A DNA stretch of 64,000 nucleotides from Anaerosacchariphilus hominis (lineage in GTDB: Bacteria > Bacillota > Clostridia > Lachnospirales > Lachnospiraceae): NCBI RefSeq assembly GCF_014290175.1, contig NZ_JACOOR010000006.1, positions 186,001 through 250,000 of the forward strand. The letters run 5' to 3'. Below, piece after piece: positions 52,523 to 60,980 of the stretch (positions are counted from its first letter, which is position 1; each line of letters opens with the position of its first letter). A program made the translations under genes and the position numbers. The notes under the pieces are model-generated. The model made no database searches, was not told the DNA's origin, and saw only the letters and a program-made list of their open reading frames with translations.

Positions 52523-54264
52523 TCTGCGTCACCTCCTTCGTTGTCTGTGGGTTTTTGCTGGGATTCGTATACTTCCCGATAGATGGCGTTTGTTTTCAGT
52601 AGTTCTTCGTGGGTGCCGATGCCGTTGATCTCTCCGTCGTCCAGCACGATAATCTTATCGGAATCCTGCACGGAAGAGATTCTCTGGGCAATGATGAGCT
52701 TGGTGGTATCCGGGATTTCTTCCCGGAAGGCCTTCCGGATCATGGCGTCGGTATGGGTATCCACGGCACTGGTGGAATCGTCCAGAATCAGAATTTTCGG
52801 CTTCTTTAACAGGGCTCTGGCGATGCAGAGACGCTGCTTCTGGCCGCCTGAGACGTTGCTGCCGCCCTGCTCGATCCAGGTATCGTATTTGTCCGGGAAC
52901 CGCTGGATGAATTCATCGGCGCAGGCCAGCTTGCTGACGCGCACCAGTTCTTCGTCGGAGGCATTTTTGTCGCCCCAGCGCAGGTTTTCCTTGATAGTTC
53001 CGGAGAACAGAACATTCTTCTGAAGTACCATGGACACCTGATTCCGCAGAGTATCCAGGTCGTAGTCCCGGACGTCGATGCCGCCTACCCGGACGCTTCC
53101 GCCGGTCACGTCGTACAGTCTCGGAATCAGCTGTACCAGGGTGGATTTTGCGCTTCCTGTACCGCCCAGAATGCCAACGGTCTCGCCGGATTTGATATCC
53201 AGGTTGATATGGTTCAGATTCAGGTTGCCCTCGTCGTTCCGGTAGCTGAAGGTCACGTCATCAAAGGTGATGGCGCCGTTCGGCACTTCCGTCACAGCCC
53301 GCTCCTTGTTGGTCAGATCACTGGACTCGTTCAGCACCTCGCAAATACGCTCTGCAGAAGACCTTGCCATGGTCAGCATAACTGCTACCATGGCGATGAA
53401 CATCAGGCTCATCAGGATGTTCATGGTATAAGTAAAGAGACTCATGAGCTGGCCCGTGGTCATATCGCCTGCCACGATGGTCCTGGCGCCCAGCCAGGAC
53501 ACGGCGATGATACAGGCGTATACGGTAAACTGCATGGTGGGCATCATGGCCACCATCAGCTTTTGGGCACGGACAGCGCAGCGGTATACAGCCTCCGAAG
53601 CCTTGCCGAATTTCTTCTTTTCATGCTCCTCCCGGACGTAAGCCTTCACCACCCGGATACCGGTCAGGTTTTCCTGGATGTCGGCATTCAGATCATCGTA
53701 CCGATCGAACATGTCGCGGAAATATTTTCCCACGCGGCCCATCAGGAATACGATTACGATCCCTAAGAATACCAGAGCTACCAGGTATACGCAGGACAGC
53801 TTCGCGTTGATGATAAAGGTCATGGTCATGGCCGTAATCAGCATGACCGGCGCGCGCATGAGCATACGCATCATCATCTGAAACGCATTCTGTACGTTGG
53901 TCACGTCAGTGGTCAGACGGGTAACCAGTCCCGCTGTAGAGAAATGGTCGATGTTGGAGAAGGAAAATTCCTGAATGTGATTGTACATTCCCTCTCTGAC
54001 GTTTTTCGCGAAACCTGTGGACGCGATGGCTGCCTGCCTGGCAGCAAAAGCTCCGCAGAACAGGGACGCAAAGGATACCAGAAGCATCACCAGTCCCATT
54101 TTTACCACATAATTTATGTTGCCGGTCTCCAGGCCGTTATCGATGATCACCGCCATCAGCATGGGGATGATCATTTCGAATATGACCTCGAAGACGATGA
54201 AAATCGGCGCTGAAATGGCCGTCTTTTTGTACTCGCCTATGTAGGCTTTCAATGTCTTCAGCAT
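52519..54264 (-). CDS. ABC exporter half-transporter A (fused permease-ATPase)
   Basis: 581 residues, six-TM domain (about 15-310) and an ATPase domain with signature SGGQKQRL and Walker B ILILDDSTSAVDTH. Here the Walker A reads GGTGSAKST and the usual Glu after Walker B is Asp (DDS), the degenerate catalytic site typical of one half of heterodimeric exporters. It follows the MarR gene by 23 bp, so the three genes form an operon. Confidence 0.93.
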   Translation of the reverse strand: MLKTLKAYIGEYKKTAISAPIFIVFEVIFEMIIPMLMAVIIDNGLETGNINYVVKMGLVMLLVSFASLFCGAFAARQAAIASTGFAKNVREGMYNHIQEFSFSNIDHFSTAGLVTRLTTDVTNVQNAFQMMMRMLMRAPVMLITAMTMTFIINAKLSCVYLVALVFLGIVIVFLMGRVGKYFRDMFDRYDDLNADIQENLTGIRVVKAYVREEHEKKKFGKASEAVYRCAVRAQKLMVAMMPTMQFTVYACIIAVSWLGARTIVAGDMTTGQLMSLFTYTMNILMSLMFIAMVAVMLTMARSSAERICEVLNESSDLTNKERAVTEVPNGAITFDDVTFSYRNDEGNLNLNHINLDIKSGETVGILGGTGSAKSTLVQLIPRLYDVTGGSVRVGGIDVRDYDLDTLRNQVSMVLQKNVLFSGTIKENLRWGDKNASDEELVRVSKLACADEFIQRFPDKYDTWIEQGGSNVSGGQKQRLCIARALLKKPKILILDDSTSAVDTHTDAMIRKAFREEIPDTTKLIIAQRISSVQDSDKIIVLDDGEINGIGTHEELLKTNAIYREVYESQQKPTDNEGGDAE

Positions 54265-54287
54265 GTGTGTCCTCCTTTTATGATTCT

Positions 54288-54818
54288 TTACATGTGCTGC
54301 TGTAACTTTTCCTCTTCCGGTTCATCCGGGAAATGATGCTCTTTCTTCGCCTGATTTTCAGCGTCTGTTCCATCCTTTATTCCATCATTTTCCGTCATGG
54401 TCGCCAGAATGCGGTCCAGAAGCTCCAGAAGCTTCGTCTGCTCCTCATCTGTCATACAGTCGTAGATCCGATCGTCCAGATCTCTGGCCCCCTCTCCCAT
54501 ATCCTCCATCACCTGATTACCTTTTTCGGTCACTTCGATAATGCGGAATCTGCCGTCATCCGGATTGCGCCTCCGGGTGATATAGCCTTTTTCCTCCAGC
54601 CGGTTCAGAATACCGGTGACGGTGGGATTCTTCAGTTGAAGCCAGTACTCGATCTCCCGCTGGTGAATCTCCTTGTCCGGATTGCATTTCAGATAGCAGA
54701 GTACCTCCATCTGCACGCCGGTCAGATTGTATTTCTGAAGATTTCTGTCCCACAACTCGCGGAATTTGTTGCTGATAATGCGGATCCGCTTGCTGATCGG
54801 GCTAGGTCCCCTCCTCAT
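54288..54818 (-). CDS. MarR family transcriptional regulator
   Basis: 176 residues with the winged helix (about 55-115: REIEYWLQLKNPTVTGILNRLEEKGYITRRRNPDDGR). The C-terminal tail (about 145-176) is charged. MarR proteins repress drug-export operons and are released by small ligands. It is first in the operon with the two ABC genes and lies directly behind a perfect palindrome abutting the promoter, so autoregulation is likely. Confidence 0.93.
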   Translation of the reverse strand: MRRGPSPISKRIRIISNKFRELWDRNLQKYNLTGVQMEVLCYLKCNPDKEIHQREIEYWLQLKNPTVTGILNRLEEKGYITRRRNPDDGRFRIIEVTEKGNQVMEDMGEGARDLDDRIYDCMTDEEQTKLLELLDRILATMTENDGIKDGTDAENQAKKEHHFPDEPEEEKLQQHM

Positions 54819-54910
54819 GGGTCGCTCCTCCTTCTGTCATTATAAAACTATGAGTAACCCGCCAGGGTCTCATGCAGGCACGGACTCTGACTCTTTGCCT
54901 GTGAAAATAA

Positions 54911-54946
54911 ATAGGATGCTATATAGTTTCCTATATAGCATCCTAT
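54911..54946. promoter_or_regulatory. 16-bp-arm palindrome, probable MarR operator
   Basis: ATAGGATGCTATATAG and CTATATAGCATCCTAT, perfect arms with TTTC between. It directly follows the -10 box (54947-54952), covering the predicted start of transcription. Confidence 0.7.
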
Positions 54947-54975
54947 ATGTTATTACTTCCTTCTCAAAATGTCAA
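54947..54975 (-). promoter_or_regulatory. promoter of the marR-ABC operon
   Basis: TTGACA (54975-54970), 17-bp spacer, TAACAT (54952-54947) on the minus strand, next to the palindrome. Confidence 0.65.
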
Positions 54976-55015
54976 TGAAATAAATCTAAAAAAAGTGTGA
55001 ACAGCCGCATCCGCG

Positions 55016-56155
55016 TCATGTTTCCTGTTCCAGTATACACAGATATTTTTCTCTCTGCTCCTCCGGAAGTTCCAGGATCTTGAGTGCCTCCTCAGCCGTT
55101 ATATGCAGGTTTTTCATTATATTTTTTACATTTTGTAAAACTGCTGCATCACGGCCTTCTTCCCGACCCATCTCACGGCCTTCTTCCCGACCTATCTCAC
55201 GGCCTTCTTCCCGGCCTATCTCACGGCCTTCTTCCCGGCCTATCTCACGGCCTTCTTCCCGGCCTATCTCACGGCCTTCTTCCCGGCCTATCTCACGGCC
55301 TTCTTCCCGGCCTATCTCACGGCCCTCTTCCAGACCTATTTCTCGTCCTTCTGCCCGGCCGGCTTCCATGCTTTCTTTCTTCAGGTACTCTCTCGCAGCT
55401 ATCTCATCATATTCTGTCAGTATCATCCTACGCACCTCCATCGCGCTTTTTTCCAGGATATCCGACAATACTTCCTTCCGCAGGCACTTTCGGATGCTGA
55501 ACTCGGTCGCTTCCTCCAGGGACCAGCCATCACCCATATACCGGCGTATCTCTCCGATGAAATACGCGTACTCTGCCAGCCTGTGGCATTTACGCATCAG
55601 TTCGCGGTTCCGGCCCGCATTGATATTCAGCACCAGCGCCTTACACTCCAGGCAGGGCTCCCCTTCTTCCCGCTCCGGCTTTTCAAAGCAGTCGGAAAGC
55701 TTCAGTTCCACCCGGTCCGGCATGTCTCTTGTTCCATTGTAAAACACCACGTACCTGGGAAACGGAAGCTTCACCTGCCGGATGGTCTCGGAAATCTTAA
55801 CGTTCCGCTCCTTGAGGTACTGATCGTACAACTCGCAGAAATAGAAAAATCCCCGCAGCGGCATATTTTCATTCCAGGTACTCTGATGCTCGTACAGATT
55901 CAGGGTAATCCGAAGCATAAAGGACAGGTCGTTTTTCATGCTCAGATAAATCACATCGTCCAGTGTCGTGATCTCCAGCTCGTCCGGATCCTCGTAATCC
56001 GTGTCATTCACTGCGTTATACAGATCCAGCAGATCCTCTTTATCCTGGAAAATGAACCGGAACAGTCTGTCCTTATGCTGATGATGTACCTTCTTTTGTG
56101 TATTCCTTGCTTTTCTCTTTGGTCTGGTCGTGGAAGTATTTCGGTTTCTGCTCAT
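55016..56155 (-). CDS. Rpn-family PD-(D/E)XK nuclease/transposase-like protein with C-terminal repeats
   Basis: 379 residues. The N-terminal part (about 25-250) resembles Rpn/transposase_31-type proteins: DRLFRFIFQDKEDLLDLYNA, VYNG-like VFYNGTRDMPD and the LECKALVLNINAG block. A tandem array of eight-residue EGREIGRE units follows (about 275-345), then a short helical tail (TAEEALKILELPEEQR). Rpn proteins are DNases linked to recombination or phage defence. No recombinase is adjacent. The start has GAGGAG upstream. Confidence 0.8.
   Translation of the reverse strand: MSRNRNTSTTRPKRKARNTQKKVHHQHKDRLFRFIFQDKEDLLDLYNAVNDTDYEDPDELEITTLDDVIYLSMKNDLSFMLRITLNLYEHQSTWNENMPLRGFFYFCELYDQYLKERNVKISETIRQVKLPFPRYVVFYNGTRDMPDRVELKLSDCFEKPEREEGEPCLECKALVLNINAGRNRELMRKCHRLAEYAYFIGEIRRYMGDGWSLEEATEFSIRKCLRKEVLSDILEKSAMEVRRMILTEYDEIAAREYLKKESMEAGRAEGREIGLEEGREIGREEGREIGREEGREIGREEGREIGREEGREIGREEGREIGREEGREMGREEGRDAAVLQNVKNIMKNLHITAEEALKILELPEEQREKYLCILEQET
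55149..55340. repeat. in-frame 24-bp tandem repeat
   Basis: About eight units of 24 bp with consensus CTCACGGCCTTCTTCCCGGC plus CTAT, each encoding EGREIGRE on the minus strand. Units differ by only a few bases, so length change by slippage would add or remove eight residues without a frameshift. Confidence 0.85.
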
Positions 56156-56172
56156 GCTATGTTTCTCCTCTC

Positions 56173-56201
56173 ATTATACATGTTAAACCAGACGTCTTCA
56201 A
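56173..56201 (-). promoter_or_regulatory. promoter of the Rpn-like gene
   Basis: TTGAAG (56201-56196), 17-bp spacer, TATAAT (56178-56173) on the minus strand. The predicted transcript would have a leader of only about 12-15 nt. Confidence 0.6.
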
Positions 56202-56354
56202 CTATAGTCTTCGACACTCATAGGCAAAGTCCTCCCCTTTTTTACATACTTTTCCCTTATGCAGTTGTACTTTTTCGGAATCTCTTTTCGATTGAAAATA
56301 TGATATTCTGAACTTTATCCTTTGTAGATACAGCAATCTGCTGTGTAAACGTAA

Positions 56355-56395
56355 AATGTCGATAGCGTACTGTTTTGTCATCCGCTATCGACATT
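56355..56395 (-). terminator. probable terminator of the glycosyltransferase operon
   Basis: 13-bp perfect arms (AATGTCGATAGCG and complement) with a 15-nt loop; TTTTA follows on the minus strand, about 45 nt after the stop at 56438. Confidence 0.55.
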
Positions 56396-56437
56396 ATATT
56401 ACCAATTTCTGCTTATTTTGTCAATCTTTGCTGTTTT

Positions 56438-57220
56438 TTATTTCCCTCTGGCCGTCAGCCACAGGAACTTGGTATTCGTCACCAGATACCGCTTGAAGAG
56501 CCGTTTCGGGTCCTGAAGCAGGCGGTAGAGCCACTCCAGGCTCAGCTTCTGCATCCACATGGGAGCCCGCTTAATATTCCCGGCAAAGTAGTCAAAGCCT
56601 GCTCCCACGCCGATCATCAGGCCCTGTACCCGACCCTGGTGGGCCGCCATCCATCGCTCCTGCTTGGGCGCTCCCAGACCTATCCAGACGAAGTCCGCTC
56701 CCGACGCATTGATCCGTTCCACTGCCTGGGCGTCCTCCTCCGGCGTCAGGGCACGGAAAGGCGGGGACTCCAGTCCCACGATGTTCAGACGCCACTGTTC
56801 CTTCAGCTTCTGTTCCAGCACCTTCAGGGTCTCCGGCGTGCTGCCGTAAAAATAATGACGGTAGCCACATTTCTCTGACCGGTCAAAGATCTCACGCATC
56901 AGATCCGGGCCGGTCACCCGATCCGCTCCGGCGAAGCCGCGCTTCCGGCACAGCACCGACAAGGGCTTCCCGTCCGGCAGGGCCAGGGCTCCGCCGTTCT
57001 GGATCTTCCGGTACTCCGCGTCCTCGTAGCTGGTCACCGTAGTGTGTACATTGGAAATGCAGATATAATTCCCGCTGAGCTCCCGCAGATGCTCCTGAAT
57101 ATACGCAAGGGCCGCCTTCATGTCGATGGCCGCGATCCGGACTCCCAGAATCGGGCAGGTGGGCACCTCGCTGACAGGCAATTCCCGGACAGTCCCTTCT
57201 TTTCTAGCTGCTTCTTTCAT
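56438..57220 (-). CDS. WecG/TagA/CpsF family glycosyltransferase (GT26)
   Basis: 260 residues. Family blocks are visible: ALPDGKPLSVL, GADRVTGPDLM, RHYFYGSTPETLKVLEQKL and WIGLGAPKQERWM. The family transfers ManNAc or a related sugar to a lipid-linked acceptor in wall teichoic acid or exopolysaccharide synthesis. It starts 4 bp after the FAD oxidoreductase stop and is probably translated from the same transcript. The basic C-terminal tail fits a membrane-peripheral enzyme. Confidence 0.92.
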   Translation of the reverse strand: MKEAARKEGTVRELPVSEVPTCPILGVRIAAIDMKAALAYIQEHLRELSGNYICISNVHTTVTSYEDAEYRKIQNGGALALPDGKPLSVLCRKRGFAGADRVTGPDLMREIFDRSEKCGYRHYFYGSTPETLKVLEQKLKEQWRLNIVGLESPPFRALTPEEDAQAVERINASGADFVWIGLGAPKQERWMAAHQGRVQGLMIGVGAGFDYFAGNIKRAPMWMQKLSLEWLYRLLQDPKRLFKRYLVTNTKFLWLTARGK

Positions 57221-57224
57221 GGCC

Positions 57225-58787
57225 TTACGCTTCTTTTTTCTCTTCGTGATATTCCTTCTCGGTATTGACGCTCCAGATATTCTTCTTATCCGTTCTGCCG
57301 CTCAGGATATTGTCCACTGCCTCGAAGGAGGTGGCCATGGAGTGATCCATGTTATTGTAACGGTGCTGTCCGTTCCGTCCCACGCAGTACAGATTCTCAA
57401 AGGTATCCAGATACCGGATCAGTTCGTCGATCTGATCGTAGGTATCGAAGTAAGCCGGGTACGCTTTCTTTACCCGCTCTCTGTGGGAATCCAGCACGTC
57501 CTTCTCGCTGGTGATGACGCCCATCTTTACCAGCTCGGAGATACCGAACTTCACCCACTCCTCTTCGCTCATGTTCCAGTACTTGTCGCCCTCGCTGCAG
57601 AAGTACTCCAGACCGATCCATACCTTGTGATCCGGGTCAGATACCAGATAGGGAGACCAGTTATTGAACACCTGGATACGTCCCAGCTTCACACCCACAT
57701 CCTGCACATAGATCCAGCAGTCGGGAACGATATTATTCAGAGTCTTCAGCTTTGTCTCATTCTTCAGATTCAGCTTATCCACCAGAAGTCCTACGGTCAC
57801 GAAATCACGGTAGGGAAGTCCCGCCGCGATCCGGCCCATAGCCTCCGGCACGTCGTTCATGCCTGCCACCAGATCCTTCACCGGCATGGAGGAAATGAAT
57901 ACGTCGCCCTCGATGGTATGCTCCTCGCCGTCCTGGACATAGGACAGGCTCTGTACACGGCCGTCCGCAGTATGGAGCTTTGTGACTCTGCAGCCCTTTC
58001 GGATCTCTCCGCCCATCTTTTCCACCTCGGCTGCCGCAGTCTCCCACAGCTGGCCCGGGCCGTACTTCGGATAGTTGAACTCTTCGATCAGGGAAGTCTG
58101 TACCTGATGCTTGTCCTGCTTCTGGGGCAGCAGCTTCTGGAAGTTATCCTTCAGGATGCCCATGATGGACAGTCCCTTGGTACGCTGGGCGCCCCAGGAA
58201 GCGTCGATCTCGCTGGGATGACGTCCCCACAGCTTCTCGGTATAGCCCTCGAAAAACATGGAGTACAGCTTCTTACCGAAGCAGTTGATATAGAAGTTCT
58301 CCAGGGAGTCCTCCGGCTTCTTGGCCACGGCCGCCTTCAGGTAGCTGAAGCCTGCCACCATGGTGGTAGCGAAGCCCATGTTCCTGATGGTTCTGGCATT
58401 CATCTTTACCGGATAATCAAAAAACTTCTTCTGATAGTAGATCCGGGATACACGGTTACGTGTCAGCATGACCCGATCCTCTTTCTCCGGATCCGGTCCG
58501 CCCTCTGCCAGGGGAATGGTGCGTCCAAGCACCTTATCGTCATAGGAGGGAGACCCCTGCAGGGGCATGATCTCATCCCACCATGCGGTGACCCGATCGT
58601 CCTTGGAGAAGAACCGGTGTCCGCCGATATCCATACGGTTTCCATTATAACGGACCGTGCGGGAAATACCGCCGATCTCCTGGCTTTCCTCCAGAATCAG
58701 TACCTCGTACCCGTCTGATTTCTTCAATAATTCATACGCCGCCGTCACACCCGCCGGACCGGCGCCTATAATCACTGCTTTCTTCAT
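57225..58787 (-). CDS. FAD-dependent oxidoreductase (protoporphyrinogen oxidase/UDP-galactopyranose mutase-like)
   Basis: 520 residues. The N-terminal FAD motif is [15 protein letters not shown] followed by the GG doublet region; the second motif [10 protein letters not shown] fits flavoprotein amine-oxidase or mutase families. This type commonly sits in cell-surface polysaccharide loci, where it is thought to modify a sugar nucleotide or lipid-linked sugar. Pairing with a WecG-type transferase agrees with that. The exact reaction is unknown. Confidence 0.82.
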   Translation of the reverse strand: MKKAVIIGAGPAGVTAAYELLKKSDGYEVLILEESQEIGGISRTVRYNGNRMDIGGHRFFSKDDRVTAWWDEIMPLQGSPSYDDKVLGRTIPLAEGGPDPEKEDRVMLTRNRVSRIYYQKKFFDYPVKMNARTIRNMGFATTMVAGFSYLKAAVAKKPEDSLENFYINCFGKKLYSMFFEGYTEKLWGRHPSEIDASWGAQRTKGLSIMGILKDNFQKLLPQKQDKHQVQTSLIEEFNYPKYGPGQLWETAAAEVEKMGGEIRKGCRVTKLHTADGRVQSLSYVQDGEEHTIEGDVFISSMPVKDLVAGMNDVPEAMGRIAAGLPYRDFVTVGLLVDKLNLKNETKLKTLNNIVPDCWIYVQDVGVKLGRIQVFNNWSPYLVSDPDHKVWIGLEYFCSEGDKYWNMSEEEWVKFGISELVKMGVITSEKDVLDSHRERVKKAYPAYFDTYDQIDELIRYLDTFENLYCVGRNGQHRYNNMDHSMATSFEAVDNILSGRTDKKNIWSVNTEKEYHEEKKEA

Positions 58788-58872
58788 GTAAAGCTCCTTT
58801 TTTCCGTTTATTCTCTTACTGTTCTCTATGCTCCGGACGCCCTTCCGGGCTGACTCCGCGCATATTTCTTAT

Positions 58873-58901
58873 ATTGTACACGATTTCAGCAAGAATGTCA
58901 A
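58873..58901 (-). promoter_or_regulatory. promoter of the FAD oxidoreductase/glycosyltransferase operon
   Basis: TTGACA (58901-58896), 17-bp spacer, TACAAT (58878-58873) on the minus strand, about 90 bp upstream of the start. Confidence 0.7.
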
Positions 58902-58934
58902 AAAATAGTGCCGGACAGCGCCGACACTATTTTT
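58902..58934. terminator. hairpin between two divergent promoters
   Basis: AAAATAGTG and CACTATTTT arms with an inner CGG/CCG pairing and T-runs on both sides. No gene ends here, so it may insulate the two divergent promoters. Confidence 0.5.
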
Positions 58935-59042
58935 ATTTGATGCTCTGATTTGATTCGCTTGTTTAATCAGCCATCTTCTTCCGCTTCCGGTACATGACGA
59001 TCAGCAGGATTATTCTCCAATATTCCACAAAATTTTCTCTTC

Positions 59043-59071
59043 TTGAACCGCGGGCCTTCCGATGCTATACT
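59043..59071 (+). promoter_or_regulatory. promoter of the lipid kinase gene
   Basis: TTGAAC (59043-59048), 17-bp spacer, TATACT (59066-59071), about 35 bp before the start codon at 59108. Confidence 0.65.
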
Positions 59072-59107
59072 TTGCTTAATACTAAAAAGAAACAGGGGAG
59101 GACAGCC

Positions 59108-60049
59108 ATGTACTATTTCATCGTGAATCCCGGTTCCCGTTCCGGCGCCGGAAAGAATGTATGGCAGAAAGCGGAACAGATTCTGGAACAGGAAAATGTG
59201 GAATACCGGGTATACTTTACGGGCTACCGGTATCACGCCACCCGGATCGCCCGGGAGATCACATCCCGTACCGACGGGGAGCGCGTCATCCTGGTGGCTG
59301 TGGGCGGCGACGGCACCGTAAATGAGGTGCTGAACGGCATCACGGACTTTTCCCGGGTTCTCTTCGGCTATCTTCCCACGGGCTCCAGCAATGATTTCGC
59401 CCGCTGCCTGGGACTTCCCACCGACACGGAGACGGCTGTCCGGAATCTCCTGCATCCTTCCCGGTTCGACCGAATCGATCTGGGCCTGGCGGATTTCGGC
59501 GACCGGAAGCAGTACTTTGCCGTCAGCTGCGGCTGCGGCTTCGACGCGGCTGTCTGTCATGAAGCCCTGTCTTCCCGGATGAAGAAGCTGCTGAACCGCC
59601 TGCATCTGGGCAAGCTCACCTACGCGGGCATCGCCCTGAAGCAGCTGGTTTTGTCCAGGCCCGGCCCCGTGACCGTGATCACCGAGGGAGGACGTGCCAG
59701 GACTTTTTCCCGGGCTTATTTTGTCTCTGCCATGAACTGTCCCTGCGAGGGCGGCGGCCTGCGCCTGGCTCCCCGGGCGGACGCTCATGACGGACTGCTG
59801 GACATCTTTGTGGTGAACCGGCTGAACCGGTTCTTCATCTCCCTGATGCTGCCCACGGCCTACGCAGGGCTCCACACCATCTTTCCCGGCGTCCACCTGT
59901 ACCGGGCCCGGGCTGCGGAGTTCAAAAGCGCATCCCGCCTGCCGGCCCACACGGACGGAGAAGCCTATTTTCTGGAAAATGCTGTGAAAATAAGCTGTGT
60001 TCCCCGGGCTCTGGCTCTGATTTCCGCGCCGGACACGCATAAATTCTGA
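59108..60049 (+). CDS. diacylglycerol kinase family lipid kinase (DagK/YegS type)
   Basis: 313 residues from ATG 59108 (GGGGAGG upstream). VNPGSRSGAG and GGDGTVNEVLNGI are the nucleotide-binding and catalytic blocks of this family, with PTGSSNDFARCLGL after them. It phosphorylates diacylglycerol or a similar lipid. A PAP2-type phosphatase gene follows by about 150 bp on the same strand, suggesting a lipid phosphorylation and dephosphorylation pair. Confidence 0.92.
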   Translation: MYYFIVNPGSRSGAGKNVWQKAEQILEQENVEYRVYFTGYRYHATRIAREITSRTDGERVILVAVGGDGTVNEVLNGITDFSRVLFGYLPTGSSNDFARCLGLPTDTETAVRNLLHPSRFDRIDLGLADFGDRKQYFAVSCGCGFDAAVCHEALSSRMKKLLNRLHLGKLTYAGIALKQLVLSRPGPVTVITEGGRARTFSRAYFVSAMNCPCEGGGLRLAPRADAHDGLLDIFVVNRLNRFFISLMLPTAYAGLHTIFPGVHLYRARAAEFKSASRLPAHTDGEAYFLENAVKISCVPRALALISAPDTHKF

Positions 60050-60201
60050 TAAATTTCTTAAAATATTGTGAACCTGATTGAACCTGAAAATACTTTATGC
60101 TATACTGCGATCCAGATCAGAAACCGACTGAAATCATGATGAAACATGAAATGAAACTTTTGTTATCGCATCGTTATTGCATAAAGAAAGAGGATGAAAT
60201 C

Positions 60202-60870
60202 ATGAAAGCATTTTTTCACAAATATAAACATTCTTTCGTGCTGCTCTACGCTTTCATTTACCTGCCCTGGTTTTTCTGGCTGGAGAGCAGAGCAAACCTG
60301 CCCTACCACGTGATTCACGTAGGACTGGATGATAAGATTCCCTTTGTGGAGTACTTCATCGTACCCTACCTGCTGTGGTTCGCCTATGTGGCCGCCGTAT
60401 TCCTATGGCTCTTCTTCCGGGGAACGAAAAAGGCCTTTTATCAGTACTGTATCTTCCTGTTCACGGGAATGACGCTGTTCCTGATTATCTCCACCCTGTT
60501 CCCCAACGGACACCTGCTGCGGCCCACCAGCTTTGAGCGCCACAATATCTTCACCGTGGCGGTACAGCTGCTGTACCAGGCGGATACTCCCACAAATATC
60601 TTCCCGAGTATCCACGTTTTTAACTCCATCGCAGCCCACCGGGCTCTGTCCAACGACCCGAAGCTTGGACAAAACCGCCTGATCCGCGGCGGCTCCTTTG
60701 TCCTGATGATTTCCATCATCCTGGCCACCATGTTCCTGAAGCAGCATTCGGTCCTGGACGTGGCAGCCGGTATCCTGCTGGCTACCCTGATGGACCAGCT
60801 GGTCTACCGCACCGACTTCGCCTTCTCCAGAGAGCGGGTATCGAAGCGGAAGCGGGAGACGGTCATCTGA
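60202..60870 (+). CDS. PAP2 superfamily membrane phosphatase
   Basis: 222 residues from ATG 60202 with AGAGGA upstream. Six TM segments; the catalytic blocks are FPSIHVFNS (conserved His) and HSVLDVAAG (second His and Asp), and a weaker RPTSFERHN may be the first block. It probably dephosphorylates lipid phosphates such as phosphatidate or undecaprenyl diphosphate, or resembles phosphosphingolipid synthases. A strong terminator follows. Confidence 0.85.
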   Translation: MKAFFHKYKHSFVLLYAFIYLPWFFWLESRANLPYHVIHVGLDDKIPFVEYFIVPYLLWFAYVAAVFLWLFFRGTKKAFYQYCIFLFTGMTLFLIISTLFPNGHLLRPTSFERHNIFTVAVQLLYQADTPTNIFPSIHVFNSIAAHRALSNDPKLGQNRLIRGGSFVLMISIILATMFLKQHSVLDVAAGILLATLMDQLVYRTDFAFSRERVSKRKRETVI

Positions 60871-60916
60871 AGCGATATGAGCTGAAGCTATATGAGCATA
60901 TAAACCATGAGCACAT

Positions 60917-60963
60917 AAAACCGGCTGGCAGACCAGGGAGTCCTGGTTTGCCAGCCGGTTTTT
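60917..60963. terminator. bidirectional terminator
   Basis: Long stem of AAACCGGCTGGCA with its complement and inner ACCAGG/CCTGGT, 4-nt loop, then TTTTT. It lies between the converging PAP2 gene and the zinc dehydrogenase gene. Confidence 0.85.
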
Positions 60964-60980
60964 CTAAGGGTTCTAATTCT

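Noticed and set aside
54911..54946. The palindrome as an intrinsic terminator
   Set aside because: It lacks a T-run on either strand and no gene ends there; its place next to the -10 box fits an operator better.
55149..55340. Regular 24-bp repeats as a possible CRISPR array
   Set aside because: The units are directly adjacent with no variable spacers and encode an in-frame protein repeat.
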